Source: Pedobacter sp. PACM 27299 (GTDB lineage: Bacteria > Bacteroidota > Bacteroidia > Sphingobacteriales > Sphingobacteriaceae). From it: a DNA stretch of 64,000 nucleotides. The stretch lies in the NCBI RefSeq assembly GCF_001412655.1, contig NZ_CP012996.1, positions 1,550,001-1,614,000 on the forward strand. The letters are read 5' to 3'. How positions within the stretch are numbered: position 1 is the stretch's first letter; each line of letters starts with the position of its first letter. The notes below the pieces were generated by a model that was not told where the DNA came from, did not search any database, and saw only the letters and a program-made list of their open reading frames with translations. Shown here in pieces: positions 1-8,005 of this stretch. Position numbers and translations under genes: made by a program.

Positions 1-140
1 AGCTGCCTATCATTGCCATCACCGGGCAGATCAGCAGCGAATCGCATGAAAGATACCTTTCGGCTGGCTTAAATGATTACATCATTAAGCCCTTTACGGA
101 GTCTGAACTGATGGAGAAAATCCTCGATTACCTTAAATAG
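1..140 (+). CDS. Response regulator receiver (REC) domain, C-terminal end only
   Basis: Reading frame 3 is open from the window edge to a TAG at 138-140 and encodes about 45 residues that match the end of a CheY-like receiver domain: a beta4 strand (LPIIAITG), a helix, then LNDYIIKPF with the invariant Lys of the KPF motif, and a closing helix. The phospho-accepting Asp lies outside the window. Because the receiver sits at the very C-terminus, the protein could be a stand-alone regulator or the end of a hybrid histidine kinase; the upstream part would be needed to decide. Confidence 0.85.
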   Translation, partial: LPIIAITGQISSESHERYLSAGLNDYIIKPFTESELMEKILDYLK

Positions 141-328
141 ACTATAAATCAACCGCCAGGCAGATTTGCTTTGAAAATTACGCAACCGTTTGCAATGGTT
201 GATGCAAACGATTGTGTGCTTCCTCATGGTTTTGTCTTGGCTTTTTTTGGTTAATATTTTCTTACAATTGTGTAAAGACAACTGGACTGAATAGTTTGTC
301 CGCATGCTTAAACAAACCAAATATTGTT

Positions 329-2542
329 ATGAAAATTAAATACCAGGCGCGCTTTTTACTAGCCATATTGCTGTTGTCCAGTTCAGCGGCATTCGCCCAG
401 TTTAACCTAGTTCCATTACCTCAGCAGATCGTAACGGGAGAAGGTTCATTTCTAATTAAACCACAAACAAAAATATTTTATGAGAAAGGACTGAAGCAAC
501 AGGCAGAATTGCTAGTTTCAGCACTATCTCCAGCCACAGGATTTGATTTTGTATTGCTGGAGTCAAATACTACCCCTGTAAATGGCATCGCATTGCGTAT
601 TGGAAATTCAGGTTCTTCGAATAAAGAAAGCTATAAATTAACTGTCAGTAAAGACCTGATCAGCATTGTTGGAAACCACAGTGCAGGGGTATTTTATGGT
701 ATACAAACTTTAGTTCAAATGTTACCTCCGGAAGTTTACCATAAGGAACGTCAGAAAGCCGTAAAATGGGAAGTTAAAGCTTCGGTCATCACAGACGCAC
801 CATTATACCCATGGAGGGGCATGATGCTGGATGTTGCCCGTTATTTCTTCTCGAAAGAATATGTATTGAGGTTCATCGATATGATGGCGATGTACAAAAT
901 GAATACACTTCATTTTCACCTGACGGATGATTCTGGATGGAGAATAGAGATCAAAAAATACCCTAAGCTGACTACTGTTGGTGGCTTTAGTGGGGTTGGA
1001 TCAGATAGAAAAGGTGGATATTATACTCAGGAAGACCTGAAAGAAATGGTGGCCTATGGTCTGGCACGGAATGTAGACATTATTCCAGAATTGGAATTGC
1101 CCGCTCATGCACAGGCTGCTATTGCTGCTTATCCTTATTTATGCTGTACCGGAGAACAATATGATGTTCCAGGACAACACTTTATCAGTAAAGAGCTTTT
1201 ATGTGCAGGCAAGGACAGTACTTATGAATTTATTGAGCACATCATCAAAGAAACAGTGGCGTTATTTCCTTCAAAATACCTGCATATTGGTGGTGATGAA
1301 GCAGTGTATACGCGCTGGAAAGCCTGTCCGATATGCCAAAAGAAAAAAGCAGCACTTGGTCTGAAAACAGAAGAACAGCTGCGCCTTCATTTCAACCGCC
1401 GCGTTCAGAAAATCGCTGGCAAGTATGGAAAAACCATTGTTGGATGGGATGAGATTATTGAAGATGGTTTAGAAGATCAAGCAGTAGGCATGATCTGGCA
1501 TGATCCTAAAAAAGCATTTACAGCAGCTAAAGCCGGACATTATTCTGTGATGTCGTTAACCGGTTATTGTTATTTCGATGTGGCAGAAAGTGCCATTCCT
1601 GGTGAAATTAAAGCGGCAGGCTGGCTACCTCCAATCTCTTTGGAAAAAGTCTACCAGTTAAACCCAATGCTGGAAGGCATGGACGAAAAGTACCGTCCAT
1701 TGATCCTAGGTGCATCTGCTACTTTATGGGCGGATCAGTTCATTCATGGGACGATACTTCAGGAAATTCCGCTGATAAATGAAAACCGCTCGGAGAAATA
1801 TTTTGACTACCTGACCTTCCCAAGAATGTCTGCATTGGCAGAGGTTTTATGGACACCATTGGCCAGACAGCACTGGCAAGATTTCGAAAACCGCATGCGC
1901 AGTCAGTACAGTCGCTATGATGCTGCCGGGATCGGTTACCGCATGCCAGTGCCAAAATTAATCGGTCAGGAGAAAACTGCAGCAGGATTTTTGATCAAAT
2001 TAGAAAACCTGGTAGATGGAGCGGAGATTCGCTACACCACAGATGGCAGTCTGCCTAATGCATATTCGCCGGTTTATACGAAAGCGGTTGAGGTTAAGGA
2101 ATTGGCAGATTTCTATGCGATTACTGTATTGAACAGAAGTCAGTTTTCCCTACCCTTCTATTTCCCTGGTAAATATGAGCAGTTTAAAAAGTATGGGGAG
2201 CTGGTTGCCGAATGGAATCCTCAAAATGTTCCGGGGAAAGAATTTGGCCTGCTGGAAATGAATGGTGGTGGAAAAATCAGGGGCAATGGTACGTATGCAC
2301 TTCATTTCTGGTACACTGCTGGTGATTCACGTTTGGAGATTCAATCGATAACAGTTTATAAAAATGGGCTAAAGATCACAGAAGATGTGCACGATGGTTT
2401 CACAGGAACTGAAGCGAACAACAATAAGTATAGTTTCAAAATCGACAATTATGAAACGGGCGCTGTATTTACAATAAAAGCAAAGGTACGTGGTGATGTG
2501 GATGAGAGTACCAATGGGGTAGTGATGATCAAAAAGATCTAA
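329..2542 (+). CDS. Secreted beta-N-acetylhexosaminidase, GH20
   Basis: Exo-acting hydrolase removing terminal beta-GlcNAc or GalNAc, predicted periplasmic or outer-membrane. The ATG at 329 is preferred over the in-frame TTG at 212 because it begins a clean signal peptide (MKIKYQARFLLAILLLSSSA, cleavage after AFAQ). The 737-residue protein has a GH20b-type N-terminal domain (about 30-150), the GH20 barrel (about 160-500) with HFHLTDDSGW and the catalytic Asp-Glu pair in GGDEA (D323/E324), then a chitobiase C-terminal-like domain (RYTTDGSLP, about 575-625) and a further beta-rich tail found in Bacteroidota hexosaminidases. It is monocistronic and ends in a strong hairpin. A second GH20 lies at 29320, so two differently built enzymes probably serve different glycans or linkages. 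Confidence 0.95.
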   Translation: MKIKYQARFLLAILLLSSSAAFAQFNLVPLPQQIVTGEGSFLIKPQTKIFYEKGLKQQAELLVSALSPATGFDFVLLESNTTPVNGIALRIGNSGSSNKESYKLTVSKDLISIVGNHSAGVFYGIQTLVQMLPPEVYHKERQKAVKWEVKASVITDAPLYPWRGMMLDVARYFFSKEYVLRFIDMMAMYKMNTLHFHLTDDSGWRIEIKKYPKLTTVGGFSGVGSDRKGGYYTQEDLKEMVAYGLARNVDIIPELELPAHAQAAIAAYPYLCCTGEQYDVPGQHFISKELLCAGKDSTYEFIEHIIKETVALFPSKYLHIGGDEAVYTRWKACPICQKKKAALGLKTEEQLRLHFNRRVQKIAGKYGKTIVGWDEIIEDGLEDQAVGMIWHDPKKAFTAAKAGHYSVMSLTGYCYFDVAESAIPGEIKAAGWLPPISLEKVYQLNPMLEGMDEKYRPLILGASATLWADQFIHGTILQEIPLINENRSEKYFDYLTFPRMSALAEVLWTPLARQHWQDFENRMRSQYSRYDAAGIGYRMPVPKLIGQEKTAAGFLIKLENLVDGAEIRYTTDGSLPNAYSPVYTKAVEVKELADFYAITVLNRSQFSLPFYFPGKYEQFKKYGELVAEWNPQNVPGKEFGLLEMNGGGKIRGNGTYALHFWYTAGDSRLEIQSITVYKNGLKITEDVHDGFTGTEANNNKYSFKIDNYETGAVFTIKAKVRGDVDESTNGVVMIKKI

Positions 2543-2593
2543 CATCAATCTAATAGGAAGTACTTTGAGCTGTTAAATCATAACAAGGCCTTT

Positions 2594-2630
2594 AAAATTA
2601 TAAGGAGGGTATACACCTCCTTATAATTTT
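2594..2630. terminator. Bidirectional intrinsic terminator
   Basis: A perfect 15-bp inverted repeat (arms AAAATTATAAGGAGG and its complement, 7-nt loop) with A/T tails on both sides lies between convergent genes. It overlaps the stop codon of the minus-strand gene at 2621, so it can terminate both transcripts. Confidence 0.9.
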
Positions 2631-3664
2631 ACCTGTCGGATGATGTTTTTTACATTCAATTCAATAATATCCGTCATGGTTTCACATTCCAGATAATGCT
2701 CATCTTCAAAATGTGCTGCCATCCCTGATTTTAGCTTATTGGTGTTTTCAATAGTAGTTAATACATCTTCATTGGATACATCTCTTAAATCCGCTAAACG
2801 GTGACGTTCACTGCGTACCCGGTGTAGTATCGAGGATTTTTCCTCCTGCTGGTATTGCAGAAAAGTTTTATCAGTCAGCTGTTCCGTGCATAATTTCACA
2901 TAAGGGAAGTTCTCTTTAAAAAACTGCGGCAGGTATACCTTTAAATTGCCCTCATAGAATTGCTGGTCAAAATCTATGGCCCTGATTCTAAATTGAATAT
3001 CGTCAAAGTCTGGCGTAATCTGTACCACAAAATTATAGGCGCGCATATCTCCAAGGAGCATGACCAAACACCGCTCATTAAATTTCACGAACTCCTTTGC
3101 AATCCTCGTCTGGTTGTATTCCGGGTTGTGTAAATAGTTTTTTGCAAATACATCACCAGGGATTCCGGCAATATGTTCTTCAATCAGTGTTTCCCGATCT
3201 ACCAGGTAATTTACTTGATTTGGCGATAAGATTTCTTCCAGTTCCAGGCCATAAATCCGGGAAGCATCAGCTTTTTTTACATAGAAATAATCGTAAACAT
3301 CATTTAGGCGGTTCACAATCCGAATCCGGAAGGGATGGGTATTGCCGAAGGTGCAGTATTCAATCTTATCAATGTATTTGTGCTGCACAATACGCAGGTT
3401 CCCGGACGCTTTTAAGTTGGCATAAATCACTTTTAAACCATTATGTAGGTTTTCAATACGCTCTGAAGAATAAATCGGTCCTTCCCATAAAGTGTCTTTG
3501 CCGTATTTATCCATGAGCGGAAAGGACTCATCGAACATCATCAAATCATTATAACTAATCGGGAGCCTGGATTCCCGCTGGTAACTTCTCAGGTATTTCT
3601 GTAAGGCAGGGGAAACCGGAAAAGTCGGTTTCTTACGTGATATTTTTACATCATTATCTTCCAT
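2621..3664 (-). CDS. Hypothetical protein with protein-kinase-like fold signatures
   Basis: 347 residues, no signal peptide or membrane segment, so cytoplasmic. I do not recognise a named family. The order of motifs resembles kinase-like folds such as aminoglycoside phosphotransferase or HipA-type proteins: YFYVKKADAS (K130/K131) as a possible ATP-binding lysine strand, a hinge-like stretch around ETLIEEHIAGIPGD (158-171), GDMRAYNFV (D206, N211) resembling an HxDxxxxN catalytic loop with Gly in place of His, and RAIDFDQQ (D231, D233) resembling the metal-binding DFG/DFD. This assignment is inference from motif order only. The gene stands alone, divergent from the small gene at 3820 and convergent with the GH20 gene. 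Confidence 0.8.
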   Translation of the reverse strand: MEDNDVKISRKKPTFPVSPALQKYLRSYQRESRLPISYNDLMMFDESFPLMDKYGKDTLWEGPIYSSERIENLHNGLKVIYANLKASGNLRIVQHKYIDKIEYCTFGNTHPFRIRIVNRLNDVYDYFYVKKADASRIYGLELEEILSPNQVNYLVDRETLIEEHIAGIPGDVFAKNYLHNPEYNQTRIAKEFVKFNERCLVMLLGDMRAYNFVVQITPDFDDIQFRIRAIDFDQQFYEGNLKVYLPQFFKENFPYVKLCTEQLTDKTFLQYQQEEKSSILHRVRSERHRLADLRDVSNEDVLTTIENTNKLKSGMAAHFEDEHYLECETMTDIIELNVKNIIRQVKL

Positions 3665-3790
3665 GGATTCGTATTTACGCTCAATTTAGTGTTTTCTACA
3701 GGGAATCAGGCTATTCGGGACAATATTTGAATCGGTCTTATTTTAAGAGTTTTTTGTCTGAATGTTCCATTCTCTGGAATCTGCCAACCG

Positions 3791-3798
3791 TACTTTTG
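3791..3798 (+). promoter_or_regulatory. Bacteroidota -7 promoter element TACTTTTG
   Basis: Exact match to the TAnnTTTG consensus, 21 nt before the ATG at 3820. The -33 region (about 3764-3768, TTCC) is weak. It supports 3820, and not the upstream in-frame start at 3637, as the start of the next gene. Confidence 0.6.
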
Positions 3799-3819
3799 TC
3801 GTGTAAATCAACAATAACA

Positions 3820-4062
3820 ATGGCATCATTAAGAAAATACATCGTCGTAAAAGGAAGCCCAATTTTATTCCCCTCAGATCTGATTCATGCAGAAGTAGCT
3901 GGGCAGGATAACGTGGTGGAGAGTGCAGGTTTTTTCGTAATTGTAAAGGATAAAAAAGGTAAACGTGTAGTTTGTATTGGGGAAAGTACCTCTTTATCTA
4001 TAGCAAGTAAGCCGGAAATAGATCAGAAACTAATTGCACGCTACCTGGGGATTGACGATTAA
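3820..4062 (+). CDS. Small conserved-type hypothetical protein
   Basis: 80 residues (MASLRKYIVVKG...), cytoplasmic, mixed beta strands with charged turns (VKDKKGKRV). The open frame extends upstream to 3637, but the ATG at 3820 follows a good -7 element by 21 nt and the upstream residues overlap the divergent gene's promoter region, so the short version is chosen. I do not recognise the family. It is followed by a lipoprotein gene 64 nt downstream, perhaps in the same transcript. Confidence 0.7.
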   Translation: MASLRKYIVVKGSPILFPSDLIHAEVAGQDNVVESAGFFVIVKDKKGKRVVCIGESTSLSIASKPEIDQKLIARYLGIDD

Positions 4063-4126
4063 TTGATCTATAGAACTGAAAATATCACACAAAAACAATC
4101 ATAATTAATCATTTAAAAGCAACAAG

Positions 4127-4573
4127 ATGAAAAACAAATTTTTAGCCGTATTACTAGTGATCGCAGCTGCATTTACTGCCTGTAAAAAAGATAAAGTACA
4201 AGAACCTGAAGAAAATGTACTGCCAGCTGGAAAATACAGACTGATTGAAATGCAGCAAACTGATGCTGCCGGAAAAGATTCCGTAACCGTTAAATATCCG
4301 GTAAGCAGTTTAAGCCTGACCTTTGATCAGGAAAAACAGACCGCAAATGTTACGGGAAAACCAGAATTGCTGCAAATGACAGGAAGTTATAATGTCAAAG
4401 CTGATGGCAGCCTGACCGATGCGAAAGTTTCCACTTCCAGAAGTGTTCCTGGAGAAAACGATATGAATGTAGCAGGTCATTTAACCGCCGGAGAAAAATT
4501 TGAAGTAAAAGGGGGAACCATAATTATACATGCAAAAAACAAAGGTTACCTGGTTTTTAGTATGCAGAAGTAA
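4127..4573 (+). CDS. Lipoprotein, possibly META/HslJ-like
   Basis: 148 residues with a type II signal peptide and a lipobox ending FTAC (Cys19), followed by KKDK, so a lipid-anchored envelope protein. The mature part is beta-rich: a LxLTFDQE strand, then GSYNVKADGSLTDAKVSTSR, which is reminiscent of the META/HslJ fold (F..G.Y.....G.L.....ST), then a final strand pair. The META assignment is a weak resemblance; a lipocalin-like small barrel is the alternative. No partner is evident; the gene is followed by a terminator-type hairpin. Confidence 0.8.
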   Translation: MKNKFLAVLLVIAAAFTACKKDKVQEPEENVLPAGKYRLIEMQQTDAAGKDSVTVKYPVSSLSLTFDQEKQTANVTGKPELLQMTGSYNVKADGSLTDAKVSTSRSVPGENDMNVAGHLTAGEKFEVKGGTIIIHAKNKGYLVFSMQK

Positions 4574-4613
4574 TATAATAAAGAATTAGGGATTCTTTTT
4601 ATAATTACTGCAG

Positions 4614-4646
4614 ACAGCAGGCCTTAAGGCTTGCTGTTCTGTTTTT
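4614..4646 (+). terminator. Intrinsic terminator
   Basis: A 10-bp stem (ACAGCAGGCC / GGCTTGCTGT, one G-U pair) with a TTAA loop is followed by a T-rich stretch (TTCTGTTTTT). It ends the plus-strand lipoprotein gene and overlaps the stop codon of the convergent AraC gene at 4624. Confidence 0.75.
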
Positions 4647-5634
4647 CCAAAATATCGCCAGGCAATACCTGGAACATGTGCTTATAAACTTTGGCAAAAT
4701 AATTAGGGCTGCTATAGCCCAATTCATAAGCCACTTCCTGGACACTTGAAAAATTACCACTGCTTAAAAGCTGCTGTGCCAGTAACAGTTTCTCATTCAG
4801 GAAAAATTGATTTGGACTATCTTTTAATATCTTTTTGAAAAGTCCTTTATACTTTGAAACGGACATTTCTGCCATATCAGCCATCTTTTGTAGACCTGGA
4901 AATTCGGAGAGCAGGTTTGCCATCAGGTATTCAGAAGTTAAAAATATACGTTCTATATCCTGATTAGATAACTTATTGATAATCGGCTCAAACCTGCTGG
5001 CACGTTCTACCAGATAACCCAATAAATATAAAGCCGTACTTTTTAGCTTTAGCTCAAAAGAAGGGCTGGCAAAATCATGCTCCTTTAGCTGGCTGAGCAG
5101 TATTTTGCTCCTGCTATCGATATGGCTATAGAATAAAAGTGTGTTCTTAGACTCATCAAAAAGCAGGTTATTTGTTTCCAGATCCCTGGTAGATGCGGCC
5201 AGCTCTTTTAGGTGACCTTTATCAATAAATAACCTTAAACTATAGGAGCGCCTGCCTATTGGCGGCATGATGACACCTTTCATACTGCAGTCCATAAAAC
5301 CCATCCCCAGTTTAGCATGGTACCCGGCTTTATGAACGGTATTGCCAATAATGTGTGTGGTGATCTCGTCCCCAATGTCAAAATAAACCATATAATAGTT
5401 ATGGTCGGTAGGGATTCTGGTAATGGCTACAGGAACCTTAAAGGTCATATCCAGCAGCAGTACCGATAATCCTGGGGTCACCTCCAGAAATATGGAAGCT
5501 CCATCAGCAATGTTCCCGGGCATGGTTAAAATTTTATTGTCTTTTAGCGTTGCACCGATTCCATCCACAATTTGCTGCTGCCATTCCGGCCCAAGGGTAT
5601 AGTGGTAGAAAAATTCGATCCTTTCCTCGGTCAT
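4624..5634 (-). CDS. AraC-family transcriptional regulator (paralog 1)
   Basis: 336 residues. The C-terminal ~100 residues form a standard AraC DNA-binding domain: first helix-turn-helix at LQKMADMAEMSVSKYKGLFK, second at VQEVAYELGYSSPNYFAKVY ending in the family's typical F..V.P motif. The N-terminal ~220 residues are an unclassified sensor domain. Gene and N-terminus are clearly paralogous to the next gene upstream (shared FPG and SxxKYKxLFKKI blocks). It lies 2 nt downstream of that paralog's stop codon, so the two are almost certainly one transcript and may act as a pair or heteromer. Confidence 0.92.
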   Translation of the reverse strand: MTEERIEFFYHYTLGPEWQQQIVDGIGATLKDNKILTMPGNIADGASIFLEVTPGLSVLLLDMTFKVPVAITRIPTDHNYYMVYFDIGDEITTHIIGNTVHKAGYHAKLGMGFMDCSMKGVIMPPIGRRSYSLRLFIDKGHLKELAASTRDLETNNLLFDESKNTLLFYSHIDSRSKILLSQLKEHDFASPSFELKLKSTALYLLGYLVERASRFEPIINKLSNQDIERIFLTSEYLMANLLSEFPGLQKMADMAEMSVSKYKGLFKKILKDSPNQFFLNEKLLLAQQLLSSGNFSSVQEVAYELGYSSPNYFAKVYKHMFQVLPGDILEKQNSKP

Positions 5635-5636
5635 AT

Positions 5637-6617
5637 TTATAGTTGGCTAAGGTATTCTTTTGGGGGGACGCCAAATGCGTTTTTAAATTGCTCAATCAGG
5701 TGTGTGGAATTGAAAAAGCCAAATTTATCGGCAATTTCTCCAATGGTAAATTCACCAGTTTCCAGCATTTCTTTAGCATAAGAAAGCTTATTGCTTTGAA
5801 AAAATACATGCGGACTAATGCCGCTGATCTTTTTGAAAAGCTTTTTATACTTGGTTTCCGACATATTGGCTTCCCCGGCAAGGAAATGAATCCCCGGAAA
5901 TGCAGTTTCAATATGTGCAATCAGGTATGCCTGAGAACTGATAATATGAACTACATCTTCAGGAAATACCTGTTCAATGATGATTTCCTGATTGATGATC
6001 TGGTCCAGATAATCAGCGATAAGCCCATATATGGTGCCGGTAATATAGACGTCGTATAAAGGCCCGGAAGGAGGTACTTTTCTGAGTTCATTCATGAGCC
6101 ACCAGGCATGATTGCTCATCCGATCAAATCTGACAATGGTATTGAGCTCCGGATCAAAAATAGACTCTACAATTTGCTGGTGCTGTGGAATTCTGGAGAG
6201 GTATTGTTTCAATGCGGTTTTCTTAATGAAAATAGCAATCATATAGGTAGTAGCTCCCGCTTTCACCTGGAAATCACCGTTTAAATCTGCATCAAATATG
6301 CCAAGATTATATCCCCATCTTCCGGCAGATCTGGTGACCTCATTTAAAATGTGAATGGAATCGCCTTCGCTTAGGTTGAAATAGAGTCCTACAAAGTCCT
6401 TGCGTGTATTTCTTAACTTGTAGACGACATCTTGCCGATAGGTGACATCGATGATAAACGCAGACAGCTGATCATTGATCTGTAGGACATACCGGTTGCC
6501 TTGCTGTACCTCATCGGCGATGCGGATGTAGTTCGCCTCCACATAACCGTTTATTCCTGCGGCAAGTCCTGCAACCCAATCTAATTCTACACCATATTGG
6601 TGGATCACTTCCTTCAT
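5637..6617 (-). CDS. AraC-family transcriptional regulator (paralog 2)
   Basis: 326 residues, same architecture as the adjacent downstream paralog: long N-terminal domain of unknown ligand (about 1-220), then an AraC-type double helix-turn-helix (LAGEANMSETKYKKLFKKI and IGEIADKFGFFNSTHLIEQF). It is the first gene of the tandem pair. Its upstream region carries a run of imperfect 20-bp direct repeats (6704-6823) of the size expected for AraC half-site arrays, suggesting autoregulation or control of the divergent small gene at 6933. Sequence divergence between the two paralogs shows that the duplication is old. Confidence 0.92.
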   Translation of the reverse strand: MKEVIHQYGVELDWVAGLAAGINGYVEANYIRIADEVQQGNRYVLQINDQLSAFIIDVTYRQDVVYKLRNTRKDFVGLYFNLSEGDSIHILNEVTRSAGRWGYNLGIFDADLNGDFQVKAGATTYMIAIFIKKTALKQYLSRIPQHQQIVESIFDPELNTIVRFDRMSNHAWWLMNELRKVPPSGPLYDVYITGTIYGLIADYLDQIINQEIIIEQVFPEDVVHIISSQAYLIAHIETAFPGIHFLAGEANMSETKYKKLFKKISGISPHVFFQSNKLSYAKEMLETGEFTIGEIADKFGFFNSTHLIEQFKNAFGVPPKEYLSQL

Positions 6618-6703
6618 TTAAGATGCTCTTTAAGTTTTTGCACAACTAGATCAATCTTAACCCAAAGATAGTTTTTCCATTTAGTATCTTTTAAAAATTT
6701 AAC

Positions 6704-6823
6704 ATCCTGTTGATAGCCTAATATTTTTGATAATTTGTTAACCTTTCTGCCGATATGATGGTATTTCTGTCAATCTACTTGTGTTTTTATTGATCTGCTA
6801 ATTTTTCTGTCAGTCTGTTGATC
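6704..6823. repeat. Six imperfect 20-bp-phased direct repeats (candidate operator array)
   Basis: This is the main content of the 315-bp gene-free stretch 6618-6932. Units begin at 6704, 6724, 6744, 6764, 6784 and 6804, exactly 20 bp apart, with a loose consensus TTTCTGTCAATCTGYTTGAT. The clearest copies are 6764 (TTTCTGTCAATCTACTTG) and 6804 (TTTCTGTCAGTCTGTTGA); the units at 6704, 6724 and 6784 are more degenerate. 20 bp is about two helical turns, which puts every copy on one face of the DNA. The rest of the gap shows nothing else clear; no exact TAnnTTTG promoter was seen. Confidence 0.6.
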
Positions 6824-6932
6824 TCCAATGGCTTCAGCGGAGTTAGAAAGCTGGATTACATTTTTCATTCCTAAAAATAATATGTAATTTTCTACTTTAT
6901 AAATTAGCGACAGATTCTCCATCTTACATCTC

Positions 6933-7298
6933 ATGAAAAAAACAATGCGTTATCGGACATCCCTTGTTTTCCGTTTTAAAAAATGGCTAAGAGCTATGGT
7001 CATTCGCTGGAAAAAAAGAAATGAAGTAACTTCCAACCTAGAGAAGTTTCCTTTAATGGAATTTAAAGAAGTCGCATTGGTTAGGGCTGAGATCAATACC
7101 GGGATTGTTTTAGATGAAGCGTGTAATTATGCCGTGTATCCTGATCAAAAAGTGTATACTGTTTTTGAGAATATTGAAAAAGGTTTAAAATATGCCAGAC
7201 AAATCATCGAAGAGCGAAGAAATATTGAATGTATTCTTTATGGGATAGATCAAAGGGTATTGCATTGCGTGAATTGCGATAATTTTGAAGCATACTAA
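6933..7298 (+). CDS. Hypothetical protein
   Basis: 121 residues with a very basic N-terminus (MKKTMRYRTSLVFRFKKWLR, then RWKKR), which could be an amphipathic helix touching membrane or nucleic acid, followed by a mixed domain ending in a cysteine-containing tail (CILYGIDQRVLHCVNCDNF). No family recognised. A second in-frame ATG lies at 6945. It is divergent from the AraC pair across the 20-bp repeat array and may therefore be one of their targets. Its stop is only 8 nt from the end of the convergent secreted protein gene. Confidence 0.7.
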   Translation: MKKTMRYRTSLVFRFKKWLRAMVIRWKKRNEVTSNLEKFPLMEFKEVALVRAEINTGIVLDEACNYAVYPDQKVYTVFENIEKGLKYARQIIEERRNIECILYGIDQRVLHCVNCDNFEAY

Positions 7299-7306
7299 GG
7301 ATACTG

Positions 7307-7909
7307 TTATTCCAGCTTTCTCATTTTTGTCTTCAATGATTCCATTAAATCGCTGCATTTTAAGGTATACTGTTCTACCTGCTGATCGCTAAAATCTTCC
7401 AGATCAGTAAACGAGAGGACTAATTTCTTTTTGATGACCGGCATTTTAACTAATTTTTCTTTTTCCTGATCATAATAATTCCAGTTTCCGATGTATTGAT
7501 GAGTGATCAGATTTATGGAGGAATTTCCACTGCCATCATTTGCAGCATTTCCAAATTCGTACCTGCTCATGCTGATCAGTCTGATACTTTTGGTTTTTTT
7601 ATCGTATCGGAAGAAGCAAGTATATCCAGCTCTCATCCAGTTGTTGAAAAATTCAAAGCCATTTTCCATCGGCCTGATGCCGGTCATCACCAATTCAATG
7701 TTGTCAATTTCTTTGCTTTTGATCTCTTGAAAAGCCTGACTCGATAATTTACAAATGATCCTGGCAGCTGCTTTATCAAAAAAAATACTGTCAGGATGCT
7801 GATCTGCATCCAGGTCTTTAAGTAAGGTATCTGGTTTGAGCTCCTGTCCACAGCAAAAAGAAGCTAGGACCAGGGTAAACAAGATGGTAAGGAAGCTATG
7901 TTTTCTCAT
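7307..7909 (-). CDS. Hypothetical secreted protein
   Basis: 200 residues with a signal peptide (MRKHSFLTILFTLVLASFCC, then GQEL; the CC before G could be a lipobox-like site). Shortly after comes DLDADQHPDSIFF, resembling the Asp-rich calcium-binding loop of VCBS/FG-GAP proteins or the DxDGxxD loop seen in many secreted Bacteroidota proteins. The remainder is beta-strand rich with a helical C-terminus. No enzymatic motif is visible. It is a single gene, convergent with 6933. Confidence 0.75.
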   Translation of the reverse strand: MRKHSFLTILFTLVLASFCCGQELKPDTLLKDLDADQHPDSIFFDKAAARIICKLSSQAFQEIKSKEIDNIELVMTGIRPMENGFEFFNNWMRAGYTCFFRYDKKTKSIRLISMSRYEFGNAANDGSGNSSINLITHQYIGNWNYYDQEKEKLVKMPVIKKKLVLSFTDLEDFSDQQVEQYTLKCSDLMESLKTKMRKLE

Positions 7910-8005
7910 TTAATTCAGGTAGGCCATAAAAATAGGATGTTTATGGTGAAATATTCTTTTTATATCCGAAATTGCCCTCATAGATCCTTCTGATCTTATA
8001 TTTTG

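Noticed and set aside
187..210. Competing inverted repeats CGTTTGC/GCAAACG and CAACC/GGTTG, which looked like alternative riboswitch-type stems
   Set aside because: Only 5-7 bp each, between a stop codon and the GH20 start with over 110 nt remaining; no conserved ligand-binding pattern. Probably chance.
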